Source of the DNA: Isoetes taiwanensis
Lineage: Eukaryota; Streptophyta; Lycopodiopsida; Isoetales; Isoetaceae
DNA length: 64,000 nucleotides
Direction: 5' to 3'
Assembly: GCA_021234155.1 (NCBI GenBank)
Contig: JAJEKV010000004.1
Location: forward strand, 959,813-1,023,812
Of the stretch, positions 23,046-33,519 are shown one piece after another; within the stretch, counting starts at the first letter, position 1, and every line of letters starts with the position of its first letter. The notes under the pieces were generated by a model. It was given only the letters and a program-made list of their open reading frames with translations, was not told where the DNA came from and searched no databases. The position numbers and the translations under genes were made by a program.

Positions 23046-25498
23046 TGTTGCCCCTTTTTGGGCAACATGGACCATCATGATACCTAGAGTTTCAAGATTG
23101 GAAGATACTTGTCAGAGTTTGGAAGACTTGTGGTTTCTTTTGAGGTTTCATCTTAAGTTACTTTCCTATTACTCATATGGTAAGAGTTAGTGTTATTTTG
23201 ATCCTGCTAGAGTTTGGAAGAAATTGGCTCAAGTTTGGAAGACCCTTGGGATCTTGGTTGTATAGCCTAATTCTTTCCTTTGAGGAAATTTTCTAGTTAC
23301 ATTCTTATTTCTTGAAGACCAGGCAAAGGATATAGCAAGCTATACAAGGAGTTATAAGCATGTTGCTCATATTTACTCATATGGAGCTAAATGGAGTTGC
23401 ACCAATGGTTTGGAAGTCACACCTATGAAGATGTCACTTTAAAGGTGAATTTTGCTCTTGTTTAGGCCTTGAAGATTGGAAGACCTTTTTAGAAGTTTGG
23501 AAGACCCTAGGGCCTTGAGCAAAGTTATGAGGTATGATTTGAGCTTTGGAGATAAGATCATGTGCTGCTGTGGGTTTCCATCCTTTATCCATTTCATCCA
23601 TTCCATATCCACTTTCCTTTCATCTTTTATACCCCATTTCCACCTTGTCATGCCTTCTTTCATTACTTCACTACCTATATTTTTATTGGCCTCACCTCCA
23701 CTTGTGAATTGCTCTCAAGAGATCATGAAAAACTTCAAGAGCAAGGAGGCTTGAATTTTACTTTCATCTTATTTCCCCAAATCCTGCCATAGCCTTTTTT
23801 TTTTCCTATCTTTTCACCCTCTTCCTATGATTTTTCACCATTCCCAAGGTTGAAAACTCATTGACCATGGTCAAAATGGGCAAAATTTCAAGTATCTCAA
23901 TTTGACTTGAAAACACTCTAGATTTGGAGCTTGGCAAAAATAGCTATGTTGGCCTTTCCAAAATTCAAAAAGACTTTGGAAAATTCCTCAAATATTATTT
24001 CTTGGGATGCGTGCCATAAAAAATAAAAAAGAAAAACCTATTCTAGCCTATTTACCCTATCTATTTCTACATCATTCCACGTCACCCCCCCCATTTCCAT
24101 TCTCATTTCCACGTGGCGGCGGGGGCGGGGCCCTGGCGGGGTGTCCCTCTCAAGGGCACGCATGCTATTAGTCGGGTCAGCATTAAGCCTTATATACATG
24201 AGCCTCCGTAATCATTTTAGCCTGTGGATATATGGCCTTCAAGAATTTTTCGATGAACCCTAAGAAATAGGGGAACTCAAACCGGCCAATTCGTGCCATA
24301 ACTTGATTGAATCCCGCCAATTTTCTCCCGAAATCAGCTCCTGAACCTTTTCCGAGACCTCGGTGATCCTCTGTGGCACTTGGTTTGATAGAAATTGCTC
24401 AAATTAGGCCTAAAATCACTCGGCCGAGCTAGTTTTGGGGAAGAACAGTTCTTAAGCCAGCATCACAGATCAAATCATCACCCCCCTGAGATATATACCT
24501 CTGTGATCTGGGCGATTTCTATATTCCTGATATTCTCTTGATCTGTTCTACCTCAAATTCTGCTAATCCTGCTCGAGATTGAAGATTGACTGTATTTTGA
24601 TTGAAGACCGACTCTGTTGTGACTTATTTGACATCAAAACTCCTACTGCTACTCAAATTATCTTATTATTTTCTCTTTCTGATAATTTTTGGGTTTTCAG
24701 AAGTTGACAATGCCTTGGGATCTGTTCTCAAGCATTATCCCGGTATTACTTGCCGAGAATTCTAAACTCCTCGTGATATCTTATGATTTGAATGCATATT
24801 CATTGCCTGGACAAATAGTGTTTCCATCTTCTTTTGTTTCAAGTTGTTCTGCCTGTCTAAACTAATAGAAACCAGATATTTAAAGTAGAATCCAAATTAA
24901 ATAGTCGTGTCCCATTCTTTAAAAGGTTTGAGTATTGCTTATATGTAAAGAAAACAAAGAAAAAATAGTTTTTTCCATAACTGTCATAAACTGTGACAGA
25001 AATCGAGACTTTGGCCCATCTCAGTAAATATCATAGTGTTTGCTTGTCAAGAAAACCTTATGCACATGATCTAGAGTTTATTTTGAAGCTGTTTATACAA
25101 ATTCCAACTCAAGATTCATCACCAAACTATATTTGCAAATTTTGGCTCTCTGTTTTGGCATTGACCAATTTTTTACTGAACTTTGACATAGATTTTCTTG
25201 GCCTTCCTCTATCCAAATCGAGTCAGACTTTCACCAGTAGCTTCCTCCACTTGTCTATAAACCATACCAAAAATCAAAACTCAAAAATCTTAAAGGGTGT
25301 GACTGCTAAACTGATTTTTGTTCTGACAGTTTTTTTTGCTTCAGGGACTGTAGTGATTTTGAGAAATCTAGCATTTCAAATTGAGTTCTTTTGCTTTATA
25401 TGATCGAGGATTGATCACCCTAAGTGATCTGGAGGTCCTGACCAGTTTGTTTGCACTTCCTTTGAGGTTAGACTAAAATTCCAGGTTTTAGGCTAACA
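23046..25498 (+). repeat. LTR-A, direct copy (right palindrome arm)
   Basis: 2453 bp, starts TGTTGCCCC and ends AGGCTAACA. A TATATA box near 24190 fits plus-strand transcription. It is preceded by a purine-rich hairpin (like a 3' LTR) and followed after 4 bases by a PBS-like sequence (like a 5' LTR). This fixes its U3-R-U5 orientation as plus. GC-rich 24112-24175 differs from the other arm. Confidence 0.9.
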
Positions 25499-25502
25499 TT
25501 TA

Positions 25503-25520
25503 TGGAGGTCCTACCGAGAT
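25503..25520 (+). promoter_or_regulatory. Primer-binding site, probably tRNA-Gln
   Basis: TGGAGGTCCTACCGAGAT begins with the TGG expected opposite tRNA CCA and lies 4 bases after LTR-A. From memory it is complementary, with about one mismatch or G-U pair, to the 3' end of plant tRNA-Gln. This needs alignment to a tRNA set. Confidence 0.6.
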
Positions 25521-26528
25521 ATAATCTTCCCCAAGATCATTCTTGGTGCTGTTTTCATTCTGCCATTGTTTTCATTCTGCCATGTTTATCACACTCTGTT
25601 TCTTTCCATTGCCTTGAGAACAAAGAAAAAGTCGTTGTTGAAGATGCTACAGAAAGAATACCCTGAAGAAAGAATGCATGAAGATGCTGCAGATAATGCT
25701 TCTTGAATATTTCAGGAAAGCCAGCAAGAAGCCAGCCCTCCACGAATTTCAAACCTTTTTTTTGTTCCCTGCCATAAAAATCAACTCTTTTATCTATTTC
25801 TTGCGTTTCTTGCTAGCTGCCAAGACCCAACTGTGACAAAAAGCCTGCATACAAAGCCTGCATACAGAGTTTGCAGAGGAAAGAAAGCAGAAAGAAATGT
25901 GAATGCCAAGCCCGCTAGCTCTGTGTTTGCGCTGAACCTGCAAAAGAGCAAGAAAGCAAGGAAATGGGAAGGAGAATAGAAGCAAAATGCCTGTTGCCGA
26001 TCTACAGAAGAAAGGAAATCAAGAATAAAAACCGTGTTGAAGAAGAGCCATCCGCCATAGCCGCTGTTCTCGTTGCCGCCCGCTTACAGAAATAGAGAGA
26101 AAAATATTTTCTGCCCTTTCTTGAAAATTGCCACGTCCACCTTTTCCACCATAATTTCCCTTTTTCACTCTCCTTTGCCCACGTTTAATTTTGCCTTGCT
26201 TTTCCCTTTTGCTTTTTGTTTTGCCACACTCCAAATTTTCCTCCACGTTGCCCCATTTGCCCCTTGTTATTTTTACCTACTCTCTTATTATGCCTTATCC
26301 ATCTACTATAGCCTACCTTACCTTGCACACATTATTACCATTTTTTGCACCTTCACACATTTTGTTTGGGCGTGCCCATCTCTCTAAGACCATTGCCCCA
26401 TGCATTTCAGCCGTACCCCAAGGCCAAACTTATCATTACTCTTCTATATCTTTCTCATGGCACATATCATTATGGTGTTGTTACATAGTATAGATGTATG
26501 CTTATGTACACACTACAAGTTATATTTT
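25521..26528 (+). other. Internal region of composite element, no gene
   Basis: No gag or pol similarity. Open frames up to 104 codons are Phe/Leu/Pro-rich and overlapping in several frames. The region carries only non-coding sequence between the PBS and the minisatellite. Confidence 0.6.
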
Positions 26529-26800
26529 GGTGTTGGAGTACACCCTAAAACCTCCAAGTATTATTATCATTTTATGGTGTTGGAGTACACCCAAAAACCT
26601 CCAAATATTATTATTATTCTATGGTGTTGGAGTACACCCTAAAACCTCCAAATATTATTATCATTCTATGGTGTTGGAGTACACCCTAAAACCTCCAAAG
26701 TTTTATTATCATTCTATGGTGTTGGAGTACACCCTAAAACCTCCAAAGTTTTATTATCATTCTATGGTGTTGGAGTACACCCTAAAACCTCCAAATTATT
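26529..26800. repeat. Minisatellite, 47/48-bp unit
   Basis: Six copies of a unit starting GGTGTTGGAGTACACCC, at 26529, 26576, 26623, 26670, 26718 and 26766. Each contains a small GGTGT/ACACC stem. The first three intervals are 47 bp and the last two are 48 bp. Confidence 0.9.
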
Positions 26801-26834
26801 GTACTCAAATGGAGAAGAAGAAGTTGAAGCATTT

Positions 26835-26853
26835 GGGCCGAGGGGACCGGCCC
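26835..26853 (+). promoter_or_regulatory. Polypurine-loop hairpin before LTR-B
   Basis: GGGCCGAGGGGACCGGCCC: a stem GGGCC/GGCCC presents the purine loop GAGGGGACC about 18 bases before the LTR. The homologous hairpin before LTR-A has the same loop but a different, still complementary stem. Confidence 0.65.
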
Positions 26854-26871
26854 ATTTTTGTTTACATGAGA

Positions 26872-27510
26872 TGTTGACCGGTTTTTGGCATTCCCGTCAA
26901 CATGGTAAAACCATGTAATCTTGTATGCTTAAAAGTGGAAGGGGGGTCAATTATAAAGCCCAAATGTTGTAAAGGTCTAAGGCACCAAAAAATTAAAGGG
27001 CCTAGATCTAGTTTAAATTTAAGGGCTTCTAAGATTTTTTGTTAGTGGTTGAAGAGGGGTACATTATCTAAGGCTAGGATGAAGAGGCAGAAATGAAGGG
27101 TAAAGATGAAGAGGCAAAAAATGATGGTGGAGATGAAGTGGTTGAGATGGATGGATGAGATTAAGGGGCAAGAATTATAAAAGAAAAATGAGGAGCACGA
27201 GCTCCTCCTCTCTCCCTGATCCACGATTCTTGAGAGGGTTCAGAGACCTCTCTTGATCATGGATTCAGAGGCCCTCCATGTTTCAGAGGCATGGAGGGCT
27301 ATTTACATTGTATTTCCTTCTTTTGTTCTTATAGATTGAAGATTATTTTGGGCCCAAGATTTTTCTTTATTTCTTGCTTCTGTCCAATCCATTCTAATCC
27401 ATTCTGTTTTGCATTGTAGCAGCCCTCTCATTCTTTATCTTGCAGCATCAAATCTTGATTCTTGCCTCTTGAGGCCACTTGTTGGGGATTGTGGGGAAAA
27501 TCCGTCAACA
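26872..27510 (+). repeat. LTR-B (3' LTR of composite element)
   Basis: 639 bp, TGTTGACCGG...TCCGTCAACA, with 9-10-bp terminal inverted repeats. It has a TATAAAAG box near 27176 and T-rich 3' sequence. Its first ~50 bases are related to LTR-A (TGTTG, a GT-CAACATGG hairpin), but the rest is not. It is followed directly by the GACCC target duplication. Confidence 0.85.
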
Positions 27511-28366
27511 GACCCCGTCCTCACGGAGGCAATAGCTCTCAGTTTCTTCATAGATATATGAGCTTTCAAGTACTGGTGTGGGCCATGTTCCAGTGATGTA
27601 TTAACCTACGTGCGATAGTGCTCTGTCTTAGGCTTCACAAGAGTGGCTACATTCCACAGAGTGGTAGCAAAGCGCTCATTCAGGTGCGCCTCCTGTCCCT
27701 CGGCATCAGGCATAGCCACAATCTGTTGGTAGTCGATAGACCATGTTGCGAACCACCCCTTACAATGCTCTCGCCATACTCTCTTCAGCCATTGTAGCCC
27801 TTGTGCCAATAACAAAGCCCTAGGGGAGAAGACGATGTGCGTCCATGCTATTGACCTTATGGAATATGCAAGATGTCTGCTCATAGCGGAATGTTGCCGG
27901 GGCCAAAAACTAGTCTCATAAAGCAAAATTTGATAAGGCACCGTGTCCTTTACACCTAGGTTGTATGTCAAAAAGGCCTTTTGCACCGTCTCTAGCTTAT
28001 CCCAGGTGTTCTTGCTAACCGCTGAACCCCAGATCTCTATCCCATACAACAGTACTGGTACAACGAGTGCTCTGAACAGGTGTGCTCTACGTGCCCAATC
28101 GCAGAGGCCTATTCTGTAGCAGCTATTCTGCATAGCATAGAGAGCTTTCCATCCTGTGCTGACCCTTTTTCCCACACAGTCATCCCATAGCATGCTAGTG
28201 GAGAAGTCGATTCCCAGATACTTGAAGGTTCTTACGACATCCACCTTCTGCCTCTGTAATAGAGATCTGGGATATCATGCTGCGAGGAGAGGATTGCCAG
28301 GAGCTTAGTTTTCTGCAGGTTCACTAGTCGATACCAGCCAGAGTCCCTTTCACTTATGGGTTAGGA
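27511..28366 (-). pseudogene. LINE #1, RT thumb and post-RT part
   Basis: The minus-strand frame 28244-27606 (212 codons) encodes LINE ORF2 sequence after the RT palm: FKYLGIDFS, GWKALYAMQN, VVPVLLYGIEIWG, QKAFLTYNLGV. Just upstream VNLQKTK (28320-28290) is the conserved block before it. The frame ends at TAG (27603-27605) but continues readable to the insertion point of the composite element. It is 5'-truncated at about 28366, so palm, fingers and endonuclease are missing. Its C-terminus lies at 20285-19823. Confidence 0.88.
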
Positions 28367-28731
28367 CATCGTCTTTTTTTATTCTTTTTGAAGCAAAATC
28401 TTATGTTTTATTAGACTAGGTTTTTGGGTGCCCATATATGCCTAGTATTTTGAAATTAAAGTTCCTTAAGCAAGCGATTTAGTTTTATGTGGATCTGGAA
28501 TTTGCATCCATACTGTTGTGGTTGTTATTCTTGGCTTCTAGGTGACTGTGTCTGGCCAATTTTGTCACAGCATCTATATTGGGTGCGCGTGCTCGTGGCA
28601 CACTTTTCCTTGGCCACTTGACCTTGATTCCTTGGATTCTGGCTATCTTGGAGCTGTGTTGCAATTATCTGGGAGATGCATATGCCTTTGTCCCGTATCT
28701 CTTTGTTCTTTGCTATATTGTTTGTTGATTG

Positions 28732-29412
28732 TGTTGTTTGGGTGCAGGGTAGAAGCACAGAAGGGTGGCTAAAAAACAGGACACCTAGTTTACAGTTACA
28801 TTATGTAAAATGTAAGTTACCAAAATGCTTAATACACGTGATTAACAAAAATAATTTTGATGTTATCGTTTACAAGCATAGGAAATGGTGGTATTACAAA
28901 GTGAACAAATGTAAAAATAAATATACATTAATTTACATTTTCCTATTGTAAATGTAAAAAAATATAGTAATATGGGAAAATATATATTTTCCCATATTAT
29001 AGTATCCATGATGTATTTTTACATTTATGCTTGAATAGAATAACAAAGATCAAAATTCCGTTTAAAAATGTAATACGTTTACATCAATTTGCAAGAAATA
29101 TGAGATACCCTTCTGTGCTTCTACCCTGCATATTCACATGGGGGGTGGGTCCGGGTATTGAGAGTTGTTGGATGGGCATATTTGCAAATTATTCTTCGAT
29201 TTAGGCTGTAGACCTCGTTTGTGGGGTATGCTCGTACAAGTTTGGGTATATTGTATAGCAAGGCTTGTGAAATACTATAAGGTTTGAGGTAATATACTAA
29301 ATGGTGTTGATTTCATACATAAATTATACGATTTTAGGGATTACAAAAAGGGTTCTTGCTACCCTACATCACCCCTCGTGTGAATATGCACCCAAGCCAA
29401 AGGGGATTTCAG
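28732..29412. mobile_element. Small TIR element, copy 1 (split by a MITE)
   Basis: Without the MITE it is about 295 bp. The ends GTTTGGGTGCATATTCACA and TGTGAATATGCACCCAAGC are inverted. Its interior (GTGGGGTATGC.CGTACAAGTTT; AATACTATAAGGTTTGAG; CTACCCTACATCACCCC) matches the outer parts of the element at 47916-50604. Here the interior is continuous, whereas the larger copy has five tandem 445-bp units at the corresponding place. Confidence 0.75.
28747..29126. mobile_element. 380-bp MITE
   Basis: Terminal inverted repeats GGGTAGAAGCACAGAAGGGT (28747-28766 and complement at 29107-29126), flanked by TGCA on both sides (28743-28746, 29127-29130). AT-rich interior with a 30-bp palindrome centred near 28987. 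It has no coding capacity. The insertion splits the left TIR of the surrounding element. The 4-bp duplication does not assign a superfamily securely. Confidence 0.8.
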
Positions 29413-29965
29413 ATTATGTTAAAAACATTTACTCAAACATGTAGCTTGAATATAGGCATATTACAATATAACTAGTCCATAATATCCCATATCCTCTATA
29501 TCTTCGAGAACCTATAAGGTAGCAACATAAAGCAACACAACATATATGATAAAGCTTCAAATGTAGAACAATGTTCTTTGTTTGAAAAAAAGAACCACAA
29601 TCCATGAAACATCAAAATTACAAAGTTACATGTAACATAAAAGCTTACCTTAAATTGCTTATAACATAGAAGCTTACGTTTAATTTGACAACAAAATATC
29701 TTACAACAAGAATATTTTATACCAATCTGCAAATGTAAATATTGAAATTATTGTCCTCCATATTTTCCTCTTACAGAACCTAGCTTCCAACTTATCATTG
29801 TTTTCCCCTTTCTTGGAGGAAAACTAGTTAACAATATAAAAATGATTGGCCAAAATAACTGACTTTTATGAGGTGATAACCTCCTTCATTAAACCATTTT
29901 TCATAATCGACATAGGTATTTTTAAGTCTTCTTTTGCATGATTTCATGGTACAGATTTCTTAGCG

Positions 29966-30110
29966 GTGACCCCTCTAATCACTCAGAGATTTGGAAGTAG
30001 AGACTATGTAGCACCAGTCATAGCACTAGTCCCTCTAAGCCCCCAGAGATTTGAAAGTAGAGATTTTATAATACCGATTGTTTATGCGCATAAGAATATG
30101 TACATAAATG
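29966..30110. repeat. 68-bp direct duplication
   Basis: CCCTCTAA.C..CAGAGATTTG.AAGTAGAGA occurs at about 29970 and 30032. The flanking 30160-30400 shows no recognisable gene. Confidence 0.5.
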
Positions 30111-30624
30111 TTTATCCAAAAGCCACAATAGAAGCTACTATAACACCACCATAAAAACAATTGGTGTGGTAGATAAAGAGATGATGTTCCATGTGATCCC
30201 AATTTTTGGCAACTACCATTTTCCCAAGTTTCATTGATGACTTTTAATAATTTATGGTTATTTCAAAACCTCTACAGCAAGAATCACGTTATAGAACTAG
30301 CACTTGTGAGGGACATCAGGCTAACGGGTCTGCTTTATTGGTAGATGGCATAGTGTGTAATGTCCACCTAACCATATTGTGACAGACACTGCATAGAACG
30401 ACACAACTATGCCATATGTTGCTGGAACAAGTGCATGTGCTATAGCTTCCAATGCGAATGAGACCGTTGCTATTGGTGCAACCCCTGGCGGTATTGCTGA
30501 TGCAAGAGCAGTCTCTGCTGTTGGAACCCCTCGGGGTGTCGTTGATGCAAGTGCAATTGCTGGTGCTACAACACCCAAGTTGTTGCTACCTCAAGTGCAC
30601 ATGCCACCACTTCTAAGTAGGATG

Positions 30625-31802
30625 TGCCTATGTACGGTCTCCTGGAATTGTAGGGACTCACTATGGTAGAAGGGAGATAACTTGATCTTATAGCCAGGGA
30701 TACATGCTTCATTTTCCATGGAAACATGAGAATATACTGGTCGGAGGATCATAGATCTGCAAAAATATCAACACTACTTACTGTTCAATGAATGCACATG
30801 CAAGCGGGGTGCATGGCGGCATAGCCTGTTATTACAAGACATCCTTGACATATTTGGTTTCATTATACAAGGCAGATAGGTAAAAAGCTTTCATCACATT
30901 ACATTGCAGAACAACAATGTGAAATGTTTTATGTTCTTGATCGCCACCCTAGAACATTCTAAAGGAGAGTATTACATAAGCTTATGCAGCCTCTTGGCAA
31001 CATTTCTTTAGACCAGTAGGTGCAATACATGGTGCATCTGTATGATCCTAATATGGTCCAAAACATAGTGCCATCGCAATCTGATCCCTCGTTGACTATA
31101 ATGGAGGCAGATGTCATCCACTGCTTCTTACGGCTCATAAATGGCAAGGCAACAAATCTAGATGGCAGAACTATTAAAGTGGGTTGGATCTCAGATCGCC
31201 CCTAGACTAGTTTGTTCAATAGAGCCCTACATGGAGGCTTCCCTACGCAATGGACCGTCAGCAGAGTATTCCAATATTTAAAGTAGGGGATCGATATTGT
31301 CCTGCCAATTACCATACGATTATGTTCAATTCTTTGTTGACAAAATTGTTTGCAAAAATCGTTGAAGACATGTATATGCGCACTTGGACAGACCGGTTTT
31401 TGACATAAGCATTCTGTAGTTGATTGTTACATTACGCATCCTACTAGAGGACAACAAAATTAGAAGACAGGATATGTACTGCTGTTTCATGGATTTTGCA
31501 AAGGCTTTTGACACTGTACCTAAGGAAAAGATGTGGGAGAGATTATCATAGTTGGGCATTTCACACGAACTCCAAAATGCAATATACATGCTATATGAAA
31601 TAGTCACGGGTCAAATGCCTCCATCATGTCACCCTATGGACAATAGTGTCAGAGTGCGTCAAGGATGTCCACTGCCTTCCACACTATTTGAATTGTATAT
31701 TAATCAACGAAAAAAATGGCTTGCCTTCTATAAAGGGGGAGGGGCTCAACCCACTAATTACCGCATTAGATAATTGATATATGCAGATGATATGGACCTA
31801 TT
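30625..31802 (+). pseudogene. LINE #2, endonuclease remnant to RT palm
   Basis: VSWNCRD at about 30637-30657 is the start of an AP-endonuclease domain, with HGGIACYY (~30810) further on. Decayed RT blocks follow: FLRLINGKA, NYHTIMFNS, DFAKAFDTVPKEK (31491-31530), RQGCPLPSTLFELYI and YADD (31779-31790). Stops and frameshifts occur throughout. Alanine/glycine-rich open sequence just upstream (30409-30600) could be the end of ORF1. It is split immediately after the catalytic YADD by a poly(A) retrocopy, whose removal restores the frame. Confidence 0.82.
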
Positions 31803-32817
31803 CCTTGGAGTAGCTTCGCGGCGGATCCTTCCAGGTTTTGTGTTATGCCACTAACGTGGCTTTTCTCCTCTTTGCTTCCCAAAGCATAATGTTTTCTGTT
31901 CTGGAATGAGAAGAATCAAGCAAATCCGACAGCCCTTACTTCCATTTCCATTTTTCAAACGGTTCTTGGGGAGGCAGATTCTTTTCCTTTCATGCAGAGA
32001 CACACCAAAATGGCGAATCTTGGCCTATAAGGTGGAGTAGATATGATACTATCCTGGTAAGATAAGCTGCTTCTGGTTTGAGCATCAAAATTCTTAATTT
32101 TGAGATTTTGTCCTATGAGGCAGCTATTTTCTTCTCTTGTACTTTCTTACTAGCAGAAAGATTCAGGTTTACCAAGTTTGATCAGATTTTTCTTTCAAAT
32201 CAGAAGGTTTATTGTGGGATTTCTTAGAAGTATTAAGGATTGAATCGAAGTTGTATAATACTGTATGCCAGGGCAGAAAATAGCTTCTTCAAGTGCTGAT
32301 GCTTGATTTAAATTTCCAAAAATCTGGAGCTTTCTCAAGTAATCATACTTGGATAGCCGCTCAAATACTGATGTTTGAGTGTAAGATTTTGGTACTGATA
32401 AGCCAAATTACAGGTTTCCATTCTAAGTACTGATAAGCTTGGAATAGGTGCACTCGATACTGCTATGTCGAGATGCTTGGAATTTAATGCTATACTGATG
32501 CAGATGTATAACTCCATCCACTTCTTATTACTTCTGGATTTTATGCTGTGAATCTTCATACATTGAAAGAATTTTCGGGAGCCTTCTTTCCTAGCATCAT
32601 CTTGGCTACTCTACAGGAGGATCTTATGCTATCAAGACTTATTTGCTATCAGAGCAGTATTTGGGCTTCATGTATATCAGTAAGCTTGTGTTAGTAGAAA
32701 ATGAAGATGTCGAGATTACTCCTGTAGTAATTCTCTACTAACATCAAGCATTGTACTTCTTTATTTATATATAATATAAAAAATCTCTTACCTTCAAAAA
32801 AAAAAAAAAAAAAAAAA
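31803..32817 (+). mobile_element. Polyadenylated retrocopy inserted in LINE #2
   Basis: Nearly 1 kb of non-LINE sequence ends in a 22-base poly(A) (32796-32817), with AATATAAA about 20 bases before it. ATGGACCTATT flanks both ends (31792-31802, 32818-32828), an 11-bp target duplication. Joining across it restores the LINE frame YADD-M-D-L-L. It is therefore a target-primed reverse-transcription product of an RNA. I see no long ORF and no Pol III boxes at the 5' end, so it looks like a processed copy of a non-coding transcript or a 3' UTR. Confidence 0.9.
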
Positions 32818-33490
32818 ATGGACCTATTAGCTCATACTCTAGCAAGTGTACAGAAGCATCTGGACGCACTGAGCACTTTCTGTCAGGACACTGGAATGCA
32901 GTTCAACTGGCAAAGACCATGGAACTCCTGGTATCATCTCCTAGACATCATAAACACCTTACTTGACTTAACAAGATCAAATACATACATACAAATATTT
33001 TAAAGTAGAGCTCACTACCACCACATGGGACACCTATATCCAACAATGAGTAATGGCAGGTTGGAAGGCACTTTATGTCATGCAGAACAATTGCTACAAA
33101 GCATAGCTCTATGATTGGTTCCATCAGACATACTTGTTGAGGGTCTTGATGGAACCAGTTCTTTTATATGGAATGGAAGTATAGGGACCAGTGATACCCC
33201 TTGCCAGTTGGTAAGTTTGGAACCAGTCTAGGATGTCTTTCTGACTCCAGTTTAGGAGTCAAGTCCATAGTTCTGTATCCACTTCTTCTAAGAAGCAAGA
33301 TTCTTGCCTCTATAGCATGACGCTCCGGAGCAAGGCATGCTCTATTGCCAGAAGGTAGCGAACATGAAAGACACCCGACTTTCAAAATCTAGCCCACACA
33401 CTGGCCATGGGTCCACACACAGTAACTCGACATATGTTTCCTTAGTAAACCTTAGGATGCCAGTGCTCTAGAAACGGTCAAAATAGCACA
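32818..33490 (+). pseudogene. LINE #2, C-terminal remnant
   Basis: Continuation of LINE #2 after the retrocopy: MDLLAHTLASVQKHLDAL, GMQFNW, GWKALYVMQN, VLLYGMEV. It decays through several stops to about 33480. The right part no longer has an open frame. Confidence 0.75.
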
Positions 33491-33519
33491 CTACAAAGGC
33501 CAGATTAATCCCATACTAG

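Larger units (their letters stand above)
20291..27510 (+). mobile_element. Composite LTR element with palindromic core
   Basis: The ends are proven by the host LINE: GACCC flanks both sides (20286-20290, 27511-27515), and deleting 20291-27510 plus one GACCC restores the LINE frame through the conserved RTGSH motif. In plus order it contains: LTR-A inverted (20291-22770), a 275-bp spacer, LTR-A direct (23046-25498), 1373 bp of internal DNA starting with a tRNA-Gln-like PBS, and LTR-B (26872-27510). It starts TGTTAGCC and ends CCGTCAACA. No gag, protease, RT or integrase is encoded, so it was mobilised in trans. Both outer ends are LTR ends of the U5 (CA) type. Confidence 0.85.

Noticed and set aside
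20386-25403. Identical 136-residue ORFs in opposite orientation
   Set aside because: They are one sequence seen in the two palindrome arms, inside an LTR. The translation has no recognisable domain and the identity follows from arm identity.
20291-25498. Palindrome taken alone as a foldback DNA transposon
   Set aside because: No target duplication flanks 20291-25498. The duplication and the restored LINE frame place the right end at 27510, and LTR, PBS and PPT features are present.
26494-26877. 127-codon ORF
   Set aside because: It is the 47/48-bp minisatellite translated; earlier units are out of frame with it.
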